Shown piece by piece: positions 18,157-26,853 of a DNA stretch of 64,000 nucleotides; positions within the stretch are counted from its first letter, which is position 1, and every line of letters starts with the position of its first letter. Made by a program: the position numbers and the translations under genes. Where the stretch lies: NCBI RefSeq assembly GCF_035306585.1, contig NZ_DATGNU010000010.1, positions 1 through 64,000 on the forward strand. The letters run 5' to 3'. Source of the DNA: Galbibacter sp035306585. GTDB taxonomy: Bacteria > Bacteroidota > Bacteroidia > Flavobacteriales > Flavobacteriaceae. The notes below the pieces were generated by a model. The model had not been told where the DNA came from and searched no databases. It was given only the letters and a program-made list of their open reading frames with translations.

Positions 18157-18309
18157 CATTAATTGCCATCAAATTGAACTACAGTTTGAGCGTGGACATG
18201 CCTGTAAGAGTCCTATCGATACTCTTAAGTTTTACGCTATGCTATGCTCCCTTGAACTCAATTTAATGTTGCGCAGTCTTGTTCAAACGCGTTCGAAAAA
18301 CCAGGCGCA
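18157..18309 (+). ncRNA. Candidate structured leader or small RNA before the nitrate reductase gene
   Basis: In the 461-base gap 17993-18453 no gene is seen, but this part folds. Nested pairs: CATT 18157-18160 with AATG 18265-18268; AAATTG 18171-18176 with CAATTT 18259-18264; AGTTTGAG 18183-18190 with CTTGAACT 18251-18258 (two wobbles); CGT 18191-18193 with ACG 18234-18236; and an inner hairpin TAAGAGT 18205-18211 with ACTCTTA 18221-18227. The arm GTTTGAG can alternatively pair with TTCAAAC 18282-18288, and TGCGC 18270-18274 with GCGCA 18305-18309. Competing pairings suggest a switch. I do not recognise a known riboswitch class. Confidence 0.35.
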
Positions 18310-18453
18310 CCAAAAGCCTAATATCATCAAAATCAATGGGGTAAATTTAGGAATATCAAAAATTACACCCTCTTAATTTTGAGCATTGGCAAATCGTATT
18401 GCAGTTATTTTTATTGTAAAAATATTTATTGAACTTAGTAAAAAATCACACAT

Positions 18454-21400
18454 ATGAGAGGGAAAGAAACAGTAAAAACAACGTGTTCCTATTGCGGAGT
18501 TGGCTGTGGGATACTAGTGACAAAAGACCCTCAAGGAAAGGTTGAAGTTAAGGGAGACCCCGACCATGTGGTAAACAAAGGAATGTTGTGTTCAAAGGGG
18601 ATGAATTTGCATTATGTCGCCAATGATATCTCTGACAGAATTCTCTATCCAGAAATGCGATGGAGCAAATCACATCCGAGAGAACGTGTTTCTTGGGATG
18701 ACGCTCTAAAAAGAGCTTCTGCAGTGTTCCGCTCCATTATAAAAAAATATGGGCCGGATAGTGTTGGCTTTTACATCTCAGGACAGTGTTTAACCGAAGA
18801 ATACTATATTGCTAATAAATTAACCAAAGGCTTTTTAGGCACCAACAACATAGACACCAATTCTAGATTATGCATGAGTTCTAGTGTGGTTGGTTATAAA
18901 AAAACATTTGGTGAGGATACCGTTCCCACATCCTACCAAGATATAGAACTTGCAGATTGTTTTTTACTTGCAGGTGCCAATCCCGCCTGGTGCCATCCTA
19001 TTCTATTTAGGCGAATCGAAAAACACAAAGAGCAGAATCCGAGTGTAAAAATCATCGTTGTTGATCCTAGAAAAACAGATACTGCAAATTTTGCAGATCT
19101 CCACCTCCAACTCATACCTGGTACAGATATAGTCCTGTATAATGCCATTGGTAGGCGGTTATTAGAACGCGGACTAATCGACTATGAATTCATTAAAAAC
19201 CATACAGACAACTATCAAGACTACAGAGAGCAAATACTTTCGGTGAGTTTAAAACAAGCCTCTAGAATATGTGGAGTACCTGAAAAGGATATTAAAAAGG
19301 CTGCCGATATGATCGGTTTATCAGAAGGATTTATCAGCATGTGGGCCATGGGTCTGAATCAAAGTGTCATTGGAACTGATAAAAATACCGCCCTGATCAA
19401 CCTCTCCCTTATTACGGGCCAGATTGGTAAGCTCGGAGCCGGTCCTTTTTCACTTACAGGACAACCCAATGCTATGGGGGGACGTGAGGTTGGTGGTATG
19501 GCTAGTTTACTCGCTGTTCATAAAGAGTTAAGCAATCCAATACACCGAAAAGAAGTTGCTGACTTTTGGGGCGTCAGTAAGATATCTCCTAAACCAGGTT
19601 TGTCTGCCACCGAAATGTTTGAAGCCTTAGAAAAAGGTAGCCTAAAGGCGATCTGGATCGTCGGCACCAACCCTCTAGTAAGCATGCCTAATGTAAGAAG
19701 GGTTGAAAAGGCGTTAGCTAATGCGAAATTCGTGGTGGTACAAGACATCTCGCATAAATCAGACACAACAAAATTTGCTGATTTACTTCTACCAGCTGCT
19801 GCTTGGTTGGAAAAACAAGGCACCATGACCAATTCTGAGCGGAGGATTAGTTATCTACCTAAGGTGATCGAAGCGCCCGAAGAAGCACGAGCAGATGTAG
19901 AGATTCTGTGCGATTTTGCCGCTCATATGGGCTTTAGAGGATTCAACTATCAGTCCAGTGAGGAGATTTACAGAGAATACTGTAGGATGACAAAAAACAC
20001 AAACATTGATATCTCTGGGCTAACTTACGATCGACTTAAAACCCAGGGGAGCATCCAATGGCCAGTTCCCACCCATACGCACCCTGGCACTCCAAGGCTG
20101 TTTGAAGACCATAAATTTTACACCCCGAATCAAAAGGCTAAATTCAATGTTCCATATAGTGTCAATAACGCCTCTATAGCTACCAGCGCTGAGTACCCTC
20201 TAATTCTGATCACCGGACGTATAAGAGATCAGTGGCACAGCATGACAAGAACTGGAAAGGTGGCACGGTTACAAACCCATTATGCCCAACCCAAAATTGA
20301 GATTCATCCAGTGGATGCCTACATCCACCACATCAAGCAAGGAGATATTTGTGAACTAAAAAGTAGGAACGGCAACATTCGATTAAAAGTTAAGATTACC
20401 GATGCGGTACGCGAGGGTGTTTTGTTTGTCCCCATGCACTGGGGAAAAATATTACAAAGTGACCTCGGCAGAGTAAACAACCTTACCAACACCATTATCG
20501 ACCCTCAATCCAAAGAACCTGATTTCAAATTTACTGCGGTTTCCATTGCAAAGTACGTAAAGCCCGTAGAAAAAATATTGGTCATTGGGGCAGGCGCTGC
20601 AGCCTTTCGGTTTGTTCAAAATTTCAGAGACTTAAACTCCACAGACCACATTGAAGTCTTCTCGCAAGAACCCCATCCTTTTTACAATCGGGTGCTTTTG
20701 CCAGAATACATTACCGAGGAATTATCATGGGAGCAATTGAAAAAAATAAAACAAGAACAGCTCGATAAACTCAAAATTAAAATTCATCACAACAGCAGTA
20801 TTGTGGCCATAGATAGAAACAACAAAACCATTGTCGATATCAACGGAAATCAATATCGTTATGACAAACTCATACTAGCCACCGGAAGTAGTTCTTTTAT
20901 TCCTTCAGAGGCACAGTTGGAATTGCCTGGTAGATTTACCATGAGAACCAAAGCTGATGCAGACCGTTTTAAAGAACACCTGAATCAAATCCAGCTTCCA
21001 ACACCACAAAAACATGTCGTTATCGTCGGTGGTGGACTCCTGGGGCTTGAATTGGCAGCAGCCTTAAAACATCAAGGTTTGAAAATCACCATCATTCAAA
21101 GGTCATCTCGTCTTATGGAAAGGCAGTTGGACAAGACCTCTAGCAAGCTACTTGCCTTGGATGTTCAAGAGCGTGGAGTTCAAATCTATTTTGATAATGA
21201 AGTAAGTACGGTATTTGATCATGCTGAGCATCAGGAATTGTCCATCACCCTTAAAAGTGGAAAATCATTTACAGCTCATGCTGTGGTATATGCTATTGGA
21301 ACCCTTCCCAATATAGCGATAGCTAGACAAGCAAAATTAGATTGTGGTAGAGGGGTCAAAGTAAATGAGCATTTACAAAGCTCTGACCCCTCTATTTTTG

Positions 21401-21978
21401 GAATCGGCGAAATTGCCCAATTTAAGGATCAGTTATTTGGCATTACAGCGGCAGCCGAAGAACAGGCAGATGTATTGTCTAATTATCTCGCAGGAGACAT
21501 TAGCAGTGTCTATAGTGGTTCAGTGCCCATGAACATCTTAAAGTTCAATGACCTTAACCTCTGTAGTATTGGGACACTTAAAGTTCCAGAAAATGATCCT
21601 TCCTATGAAGAGATCGTATTTTCAGATTTCAAGAAGCGCTATTATAAAAAATGTATTGTTAAGGATGATCTTTTGATAGGCGCCATCCTTATGGGAGATA
21701 AAAATGAGTTCGCAGAATTCAAGGAAATGATTTCAAAGGGAATTGAGTTATCCGATAAGAGAAACCATTTGTTACGATCCACTGCTTTAAATAAAGAAGT
21801 TAAAGGTGCACTAGTCTGCTCTTGTGGACAAGTGGGACTTGGCAATCTTCAAGAAGCCATAGCATCGGGACAGACGGATTTTACAGCATTATGTCAGCAG
21901 ACGGGAGCAGGTTTGGGTTGTGGCAGCTGTAAAACAGAAATTAGAGAACTGCTAAAGAAACAAGTCGCATTAATTTAA
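18454..21978 (+). CDS. nasA: Assimilatory nitrate reductase fused to an FAD/NAD(P)H and [2Fe-2S] module
   Basis: Reduces nitrate to nitrite in the cytoplasm with a molybdopterin-guanine-dinucleotide cofactor. 1174 residues. Residues 10-47 carry the [4Fe-4S] motif (CSYCGVGC, then CSKGMN); the molybdopterin oxidoreductase core follows, with the probable Mo-ligand cysteine in NSRLCMSS near 140; the molybdopterin-dinucleotide domain is near 575-690 (ITGRIRDQWHSMTRTG). From about 703 a pyridine-nucleotide-disulfide oxidoreductase domain begins (ILVIGAGAAAF; GGGLLGLELA near 856), and the C-terminus is a BFD-like [2Fe-2S] domain (CSCGQ, CGSCK). So the NADH-oxidising partner, a separate subunit in Bacillus, is on the same chain here. 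No signal peptide. Confidence 0.92.
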   Translation: MRGKETVKTTCSYCGVGCGILVTKDPQGKVEVKGDPDHVVNKGMLCSKGMNLHYVANDISDRILYPEMRWSKSHPRERVSWDDALKRASAVFRSIIKKYGPDSVGFYISGQCLTEEYYIANKLTKGFLGTNNIDTNSRLCMSSSVVGYKKTFGEDTVPTSYQDIELADCFLLAGANPAWCHPILFRRIEKHKEQNPSVKIIVVDPRKTDTANFADLHLQLIPGTDIVLYNAIGRRLLERGLIDYEFIKNHTDNYQDYREQILSVSLKQASRICGVPEKDIKKAADMIGLSEGFISMWAMGLNQSVIGTDKNTALINLSLITGQIGKLGAGPFSLTGQPNAMGGREVGGMASLLAVHKELSNPIHRKEVADFWGVSKISPKPGLSATEMFEALEKGSLKAIWIVGTNPLVSMPNVRRVEKALANAKFVVVQDISHKSDTTKFADLLLPAAAWLEKQGTMTNSERRISYLPKVIEAPEEARADVEILCDFAAHMGFRGFNYQSSEEIYREYCRMTKNTNIDISGLTYDRLKTQGSIQWPVPTHTHPGTPRLFEDHKFYTPNQKAKFNVPYSVNNASIATSAEYPLILITGRIRDQWHSMTRTGKVARLQTHYAQPKIEIHPVDAYIHHIKQGDICELKSRNGNIRLKVKITDAVREGVLFVPMHWGKILQSDLGRVNNLTNTIIDPQSKEPDFKFTAVSIAKYVKPVEKILVIGAGAAAFRFVQNFRDLNSTDHIEVFSQEPHPFYNRVLLPEYITEELSWEQLKKIKQEQLDKLKIKIHHNSSIVAIDRNNKTIVDINGNQYRYDKLILATGSSSFIPSEAQLELPGRFTMRTKADADRFKEHLNQIQLPTPQKHVVIVGGGLLGLELAAALKHQGLKITIIQRSSRLMERQLDKTSSKLLALDVQERGVQIYFDNEVSTVFDHAEHQELSITLKSGKSFTAHAVVYAIGTLPNIAIARQAKLDCGRGVKVNEHLQSSDPSIFGIGEIAQFKDQLFGITAAAEEQADVLSNYLAGDISSVYSGSVPMNILKFNDLNLCSIGTLKVPENDPSYEEIVFSDFKKRYYKKCIVKDDLLIGAILMGDKNEFAEFKEMISKGIELSDKRNHLLRSTALNKEVKGALVCSCGQVGLGNLQEAIASGQTDFTALCQQTGAGLGCGSCKTEIRELLKKQVALI

Positions 21979-22050
21979 CGGCTATTAACAAAGGGGGTTG
22001 CTGCTTTTCCTCCTATTGACTACAGAGCAATAGGTTTACGCAGTATTTTT

Positions 22051-23514
22051 ATGAAAAAGGACTATTACAGATTGCTGATAAAGGGCGGGGTTCTTTCACC
22101 TGGGGAGTTAAAAATGATTGTCACTGCACTTATGGAAGCTGGATTAAACCATATCAGTTTTGGTTCCAGACAAGATATTCTATTTTCAACCGACCTATCG
22201 AAAGAAAATATAGCGTTCAATGCTGATCTATACCCCATAGACCCACATCAAAAAGAAGAGGAGAACATTATGTGCTCTTATGTATCCACTGATATTCTGA
22301 CCACTACACCCTGGCTTACTGGTGACCGTTACTTATACATCTTAGAGCAGTTTAAATTCCATCCAAAACTTAAAGTAAACATCGTTGACCCGCTACAGCG
22401 ACTAGTTCCTTTATTTAGTGGCCATATTAACTTTATAGCCTCCAAGCACGAGGATTACTGGTATTGCTATCTTCAAATGCCGAATTGGGATGCCCCAGAG
22501 CTTTATCCCGCATTAATATACAGCTGGGACATTGCCACCATATCCAAAAGTATTGAAAACCTAATCCAGGAGGAATTAGAATCTATAGACACCCTTTTTG
22601 AACTCATTAACGATAGCACAGAGACCAACAATAGAACCTTTGACACCCCACTAAAGAATCCCTTTCAACCCTTCCCCTATTATGAGGGGATGAATAAAAT
22701 GAGTACAGACAAATACTGGTTAGGCTTATACTGGCGAAACAACAACTATGACCTCCCATTCTTACTTGGTTTATGCGAGCTTTGCGGGGAGTCCAAAATT
22801 GGCAAAATATGCATCACCCCTTGGAAGTCCTTTATCATTAAAGGAATCCCTGCTTCTTCCAAATTAAAATGGGAAAAATACCTAGGCAGCCATGGGATTA
22901 ATGTGCGTCACTCGCAACTAGAACTTAACTGGCATCTTCCTGTTGGAGACATTCAAGCGCTCAAACTGAAAAACTTTCTGGTCTCTAAATTGGATAGTTT
23001 TGACATCAGTACCTATGGACTTACCATTGGCATATCGATGGGCGGCAGCACGATATTTCACTTCACTTCCATTGTCATTCAGTGCAATCCACCCACCGCT
23101 GATCAAGCACATCTCAAACTAAGGGCTACCTATAATTTACGCTACGCAAAAAATTTCGATCCTAACAACAGGACCTATATAACCTATGCTTTAGATGTAG
23201 ATAAAATAGAATTGCCTGGATTGTTAATAGAACTCAGTAAACAGTATTTTCAAGGCCTGGGTGAACTTGAAGAAATCTCTAAAAAAGAATCTAAAGAAGT
23301 AAACGCTCCCAAGGTAAAAACCCTTAGTGAACGACTGGTTTATCAGTGTACAGATTGCCTTACTGTATATGATCAAAGCTACGGCGATCCGAGTCAGAAT
23401 ATTCAAAAAGGCACTCCATTTGAACAATTACCAGTGGCGTATCATTGCAGTTTGTGCGAGGCGTCAAAATCAAATTTCACTCCAATACAACTGCCAAAGG
23501 TATCCACAACCTAA
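22051..23514 (+). CDS. Nitrite/sulfite-reductase-like scaffold without siroheme cysteines, fused to a C-terminal rubredoxin
   Basis: 487 residues. Residues 1-65 resemble the ferredoxin-like half domain of nitrite/sulfite reductases (YRLLIKGGVLSPGELKMIV), and a second copy lies near 230-285 (PFLLGLCELCGESKIGKICITPWKSFIIKG). The part that should bind siroheme (about 75-160) has no Cys-x5-Cys or Cys-x3-Cys motif: the usual GCPNSC region reads NIVDPLQRLVPLFSGHINF. So reductase activity is unlikely. Residues 431-482 are a rubredoxin with four iron ligands, C433-x2-C436 and C466-x2-C469, and the GDP and GTPFEQLP loops. 72 bases after nitrate reductase, same strand; likely an electron carrier or assembly factor for nitrate or nitrite reduction (inference). 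Confidence 0.75.
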   Translation: MKKDYYRLLIKGGVLSPGELKMIVTALMEAGLNHISFGSRQDILFSTDLSKENIAFNADLYPIDPHQKEEENIMCSYVSTDILTTTPWLTGDRYLYILEQFKFHPKLKVNIVDPLQRLVPLFSGHINFIASKHEDYWYCYLQMPNWDAPELYPALIYSWDIATISKSIENLIQEELESIDTLFELINDSTETNNRTFDTPLKNPFQPFPYYEGMNKMSTDKYWLGLYWRNNNYDLPFLLGLCELCGESKIGKICITPWKSFIIKGIPASSKLKWEKYLGSHGINVRHSQLELNWHLPVGDIQALKLKNFLVSKLDSFDISTYGLTIGISMGGSTIFHFTSIVIQCNPPTADQAHLKLRATYNLRYAKNFDPNNRTYITYALDVDKIELPGLLIELSKQYFQGLGELEEISKKESKEVNAPKVKTLSERLVYQCTDCLTVYDQSYGDPSQNIQKGTPFEQLPVAYHCSLCEASKSNFTPIQLPKVSTT

Positions 23515-23535
23515 ATTCGGAGTACAGCTGGCAAA

Positions 23536-24420
23536 TTAATGCTGGGTTTGTCCTCTTAGGATTTTAAAGACATGAAGTAAGTGTGGGAAAACTGCTTGCA
23601 TAGATTCTCGAGCACCATTAGTAGAACCGGGAAGGGCCATTACTAAACAGTTCCCTATGGTTCCCACGACACTTCTGGAAAGCATCGCATAGGGTACCCG
23701 CTGTTGACCATAAGCTCTGATGGTCTCCTCGATACCTGGAATTCTTCTTTCCAATAGTGGTTCTAGGGATTCTGGTGTAACATCTCTTAAGGAAAGACCT
23801 GTCCCGCCAGTATATATTAACAAATGATGGGTCTTGGAAAGATTGCGTGCACGCTGAGAAATAACGGTGCTCTGATCAGGGATTACCTCGTAGTGATTCA
23901 CTTTCACTTGATACTTCTCTAATTCAGCAATAATAGCCTTACCTGCAGCATCAGATTTAGATCCCGCAGAAATACTGTCTGAACAAACCACCACAGCTGC
24001 GCTAAGTCCACTAGGAAACATGCGCTTATCTGTTAGATAAGGATGCTTACTTTTAATAATTTCAGCGGCGCCAAAACTTACACTTCCATTTGAACCGACC
24101 AACTGCAGAAGACTTACAGCCGCAACTGAAAGCCCATACAAGGCTTGAGTATCTAGGGAGGTTTTGTGGATGGCTTGCAGACTGAGCTGATAGACCAAGG
24201 CATCCTCAATTCGCTCTTGTGAGAGGGTAATGGCATCAAATGCTGCCATATGTACTCCAGGAATCACCCCAGATGCATTTTTAACCGCCAACTCTACGGC
24301 TACTTTTACAGCAGCAAAAACGGCTTCATTATACACTTGCCAAGCCATTTCATTCATCTGAATTTCGACCTGTGCGATGGTTTCACAATTTGCTGTAATA
24401 TGCTGTCCTATATTGTCCAT
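23536..24420 (-). CDS. moaB: MoaC-like (degenerate) and MoaB fusion, molybdenum cofactor synthesis
   Basis: 294 residues. Residues about 140-294 are a MoaB/Mog domain that adenylylates molybdopterin: VVVCSDSISAGSKSD, YTGGTGLSLRDVTPE and LPGSTNGARE are intact. Residues about 20-125 align with MoaC throughout (VIPGVHMAA against the usual LIPLCHPL; SLDTQALYGLSVAAVS against GVEMEALTAASVAAL), but the catalytic lysines are gone (KGDV is NEAV; the second Lys region reads LVGSN) and the Glu residues are Asp and Gln. The MoaC half therefore probably cannot make cyclic pyranopterin monophosphate. Convergent with the rubredoxin protein; last in the moeA-moaE-moaB run. Confidence 0.82.
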   Translation of the reverse strand: MDNIGQHITANCETIAQVEIQMNEMAWQVYNEAVFAAVKVAVELAVKNASGVIPGVHMAAFDAITLSQERIEDALVYQLSLQAIHKTSLDTQALYGLSVAAVSLLQLVGSNGSVSFGAAEIIKSKHPYLTDKRMFPSGLSAAVVVCSDSISAGSKSDAAGKAIIAELEKYQVKVNHYEVIPDQSTVISQRARNLSKTHHLLIYTGGTGLSLRDVTPESLEPLLERRIPGIEETIRAYGQQRVPYAMLSRSVVGTIGNCLVMALPGSTNGARESMQAVFPHLLHVFKILRGQTQH

Positions 24421-24453
24421 ACCTCTGAAGAAATTAACCCTTATAATACCCTA

Positions 24454-24894
24454 TTAGTTATTGACCTTCCACTGATGGGTTTGATCCTCAAATAGCTCTT
24501 TGCCAAAAATTGGGACTTCAGATTTGATGCGGTTAACGATTTCTTCTGTAGCCTGATATACCCCTGTTCGATGTGGAGAAGAAACAAAAACAAAAAAGCA
24601 GATCTCTCCCACTTCTACCCTACCTAAACTGTGGTAAATATGCATACAGCTAAGGTCATATTTTGCAAAGGCATCCTCTCGAATTTCGTGAAACTTTTCA
24701 TCAGCCATCGACTCATAGGTCGTGTATTCAATCGCCGCAACAGTTTTGTCGTCTTTCTGATCCGCCCTGATTTGACCTAAAAAGATATTGTGTGCTCCGA
24801 TACTGTGTTTGGATTGATGTTTAGCAATCGATGCTGCAATAAACTCTGGTTGGATTGCCCCTTGTATAAATACATTTTTCTTCTTCCGTTCCAT
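24454..24894 (-). CDS. moaE: Molybdopterin synthase catalytic subunit MoaE
   Basis: Large subunit of molybdopterin synthase; with thiocarboxylated MoaD it inserts the dithiolene sulfurs. 146 residues. Seen: GAHNIFLGQIRADQ, a variant of the usual FxGxVR, YESMADEKFHEI, and the active-site region SSPHRTGVYQATEEIVNRIKSEVPIFGKE with the conserved His-Arg and Lys. It lies 33 bases before the MoaC-like/MoaB gene and 27 bases after moeA. MoaD and MoaA are not in the window. Confidence 0.9.
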   Translation of the reverse strand: MERKKKNVFIQGAIQPEFIAASIAKHQSKHSIGAHNIFLGQIRADQKDDKTVAAIEYTTYESMADEKFHEIREDAFAKYDLSCMHIYHSLGRVEVGEICFFVFVSSPHRTGVYQATEEIVNRIKSEVPIFGKELFEDQTHQWKVNN

Positions 24895-24921
24895 ACTGGT
24901 CTTTTTTTGCTTTTCGTAAAA

Positions 24922-26088
24922 TTACTGAACTATATCCAAATAGTGAACCTCATCTCCAATTTCAATACCTTGAACCTCTTCTGGTATGTATAAAAGCACA
25001 TTGGCATTGATTAAACTCTGAAGTAAAGAGGAACTTTGATTTTCAAACACTTCTAGATGCCCGTTAGTGCATACTCCCCTTAAAAACAACGCTTTATTTG
25101 AGGTGTTTACAATCTGTTGGTCACAAACCCCCTTTTTGAAACCCAAAGAGGTTTCTCCGAACATTCGCCCAAGCGCAGGCACAACATAAACCTGGAAGTT
25201 AATAAAACAGGCCGCTGGGTTTCCAGGAAGCCCAAATACCACCTTATCACCTTTAGAACCAAAATAAATTGGTTTGCCAGGTCTTTGATTGATTTTATAA
25301 AAATGTTCTTTTACAGCGTTAGCCTCAAATGCTGTTCGCATTAAGTCGTAATCCCCAACGGATATTCCGCCAGTAGCTATGATGAAATCTTGATCTTTAA
25401 GTAGATTTCGAACTGCAGCAATAGTCGCTTGGCGATCATCCTTTACATAGTGCAATACGATTTGTTCTACTCCCATCCGCTTAAGCAAGAATTGTAGCAT
25501 GAACGAATTACTATCATAGGTTTTTGCTTGCTCCCAAGGTTCTCCAGGCTGCAGCAGCTCATTTCCGCTGATCAGAACCCCAACACTTGGTTTTTTATAT
25601 ACTTTTATTCTTGCGATTCCCAAGCCGGCCAAAAAGGAAAGAGCAGCGGTATTGAGCACCGCTCCTTTTGACAGTACAACATCACCACGCTTGACTTGTT
25701 CTCCTTGCGCCTTGATATTGGTCTTCTCTTGGAATTTAACTACCTGTATATGCGTCTTTAAATCCTCCACATGTTCCTTCATAATCACCTTATCGGCATC
25801 CTCGGGAACTCGTGCACCTGTATAGATTCGGACTGCTTCTCCTTTTTGCAGTGGAATCTGCTGACTTGCTCCAGCTTGAATTTCACCCGTAATGCTGTAT
25901 GTATTGGCCTCCCATACGCGAACCGCAAATCCATCCATGGCGGATTGTCGAAAAGGAGGTAAATCTAGTTCACAAATCACATCCTGGGCTAGGACATAAC
26001 CTAAAGCCTCTGTGATGCTTAACTCACAAAAATTATTGGATTTAACATGCTTCTCGATAAGGGATAACGCCTGCGTAACAGCAATCAT
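24922..26088 (-). CDS. moeA: Molybdopterin molybdenumtransferase MoeA
   Basis: Inserts molybdate into adenylylated molybdopterin. 388 residues from ATG 26088 (MIAVTQALSLIEKHV); the alternative upstream TTG overlaps the region just after a -7 box and adds nothing conserved. Seen: LPPFRQSAMDGFAVR near residue 48, the EIQAGA loop, RIYTGARVPEDADKVIMKEH, GVLISGNEL, TGGISVGDYDLM and FGLPGNPAACF. All are standard. First gene of the moeA-moaE-moaB run on the minus strand, facing the nitrate reductase gene which needs this cofactor. Confidence 0.93.
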   Translation of the reverse strand: MIAVTQALSLIEKHVKSNNFCELSITEALGYVLAQDVICELDLPPFRQSAMDGFAVRVWEANTYSITGEIQAGASQQIPLQKGEAVRIYTGARVPEDADKVIMKEHVEDLKTHIQVVKFQEKTNIKAQGEQVKRGDVVLSKGAVLNTAALSFLAGLGIARIKVYKKPSVGVLISGNELLQPGEPWEQAKTYDSNSFMLQFLLKRMGVEQIVLHYVKDDRQATIAAVRNLLKDQDFIIATGGISVGDYDLMRTAFEANAVKEHFYKINQRPGKPIYFGSKGDKVVFGLPGNPAACFINFQVYVVPALGRMFGETSLGFKKGVCDQQIVNTSNKALFLRGVCTNGHLEVFENQSSSLLQSLINANVLLYIPEEVQGIEIGDEVHYLDIVQ

Positions 26089-26107
26089 GTGATTCGATTT
26101 AGACAAA

Positions 26108-26115
26108 CAAATTTA
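26108..26115 (-). promoter_or_regulatory. -7 promoter box of the moeA operon
   Basis: Minus strand TAAATTTG fits TANNTTTG, 20 bases before ATG 26088. No -33 TTG at the usual spacing. Confidence 0.5.
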
Positions 26116-26226
26116 AGGAATACTTCAGTGATCTTTAGCTAATTTACATAAAGATATTCACCAGTAACCCGCCCTAACTTTTGTGATTTTTATTGGGATT
26201 AAACTGCAACTAGGATCACAGTTTGT

Positions 26227-26781
26227 CTACTGTTCTATCCAGTCTATAACGCTCTGGTCAGTTGGCAAAGTAGTAGGTGGAATCACTTGGGAGAGTTGTC
26301 CATTTTCATCGATTAAATATTTCTGAAAGTTCCATGCCACCTCAGAATCTTCAACGCCATTTTTTCCTTTCTGGGTTAAAAACTCATAAAGCGGATCCAT
26401 ATCATCGCCTTTCACTGAAATCTTACTCATCATTGGAAAACTAACACCATAGTTGGCTTGGCAGAATTCTGCAATTTCCTCATTGCTTCCAGGTTCTTGA
26501 TTCCCAAAATTATTAGCAGGAAACCCAACAATGATGAAGTTTTGATTTTTATAGGTATTGTACAAACTCTCCAATTGTTCATACTGCGGTGTTAATCCAC
26601 ATTTACTTGCGGTATTTACAATCATGACCTTTTTACCTTCTAAGTCACTTAAAGCAAAGTCATCGCCATTGATATCTTTAACGGTAAATTGATAGATTGA
26701 AGTGTCGTTCATTTCTTTTTCATTTTGAGCACTCACTACGGTAGAACACCACAATAAGCACAAGAGGATTATATTTCTCAC
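26227..26781 (-). CDS. Exported glutathione peroxidase-family (thiol peroxidase) protein
   Basis: Reduces peroxides with thiols. The core shows the family's catalytic set: Cys in NTASKCGLTPQYEQL (a cysteine, not selenocysteine), Gln-containing FPANNFGNQEPGS and Trp in VAWNFQKYLID. There is no ATG ahead of the signal-like sequence; I chose GTG at 26781, which gives 184 residues beginning MRNIILLCLLWCSTVVSAQ, a clean Sec signal. An alternative TTG at 26844 would put 21 polar residues before it, and ATG 26712 would give a cytoplasmic form. In bacteria lacking glutathione such enzymes use thioredoxin (family knowledge). It follows the yafY-like gene by 72 bases (from this start), same strand. Confidence 0.82.
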   Translation of the reverse strand: MRNIILLCLLWCSTVVSAQNEKEMNDTSIYQFTVKDINGDDFALSDLEGKKVMIVNTASKCGLTPQYEQLESLYNTYKNQNFIIVGFPANNFGNQEPGSNEEIAEFCQANYGVSFPMMSKISVKGDDMDPLYEFLTQKGKNGVEDSEVAWNFQKYLIDENGQLSQVIPPTTLPTDQSVIDWIEQ

Positions 26782-26853
26782 AGGTTTATTATTTAAAAAC
26801 AAGGTACAAAACTTTACAGAAAAATGATCTTTAATTCCTCCCAAATTTCAGCA

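Noticed and set aside
18157..18309. Identification of the structured gap as a Moco riboswitch
   Set aside because: The context would fit, but I cannot match the known consensus by eye; kept only as an unclassified candidate.
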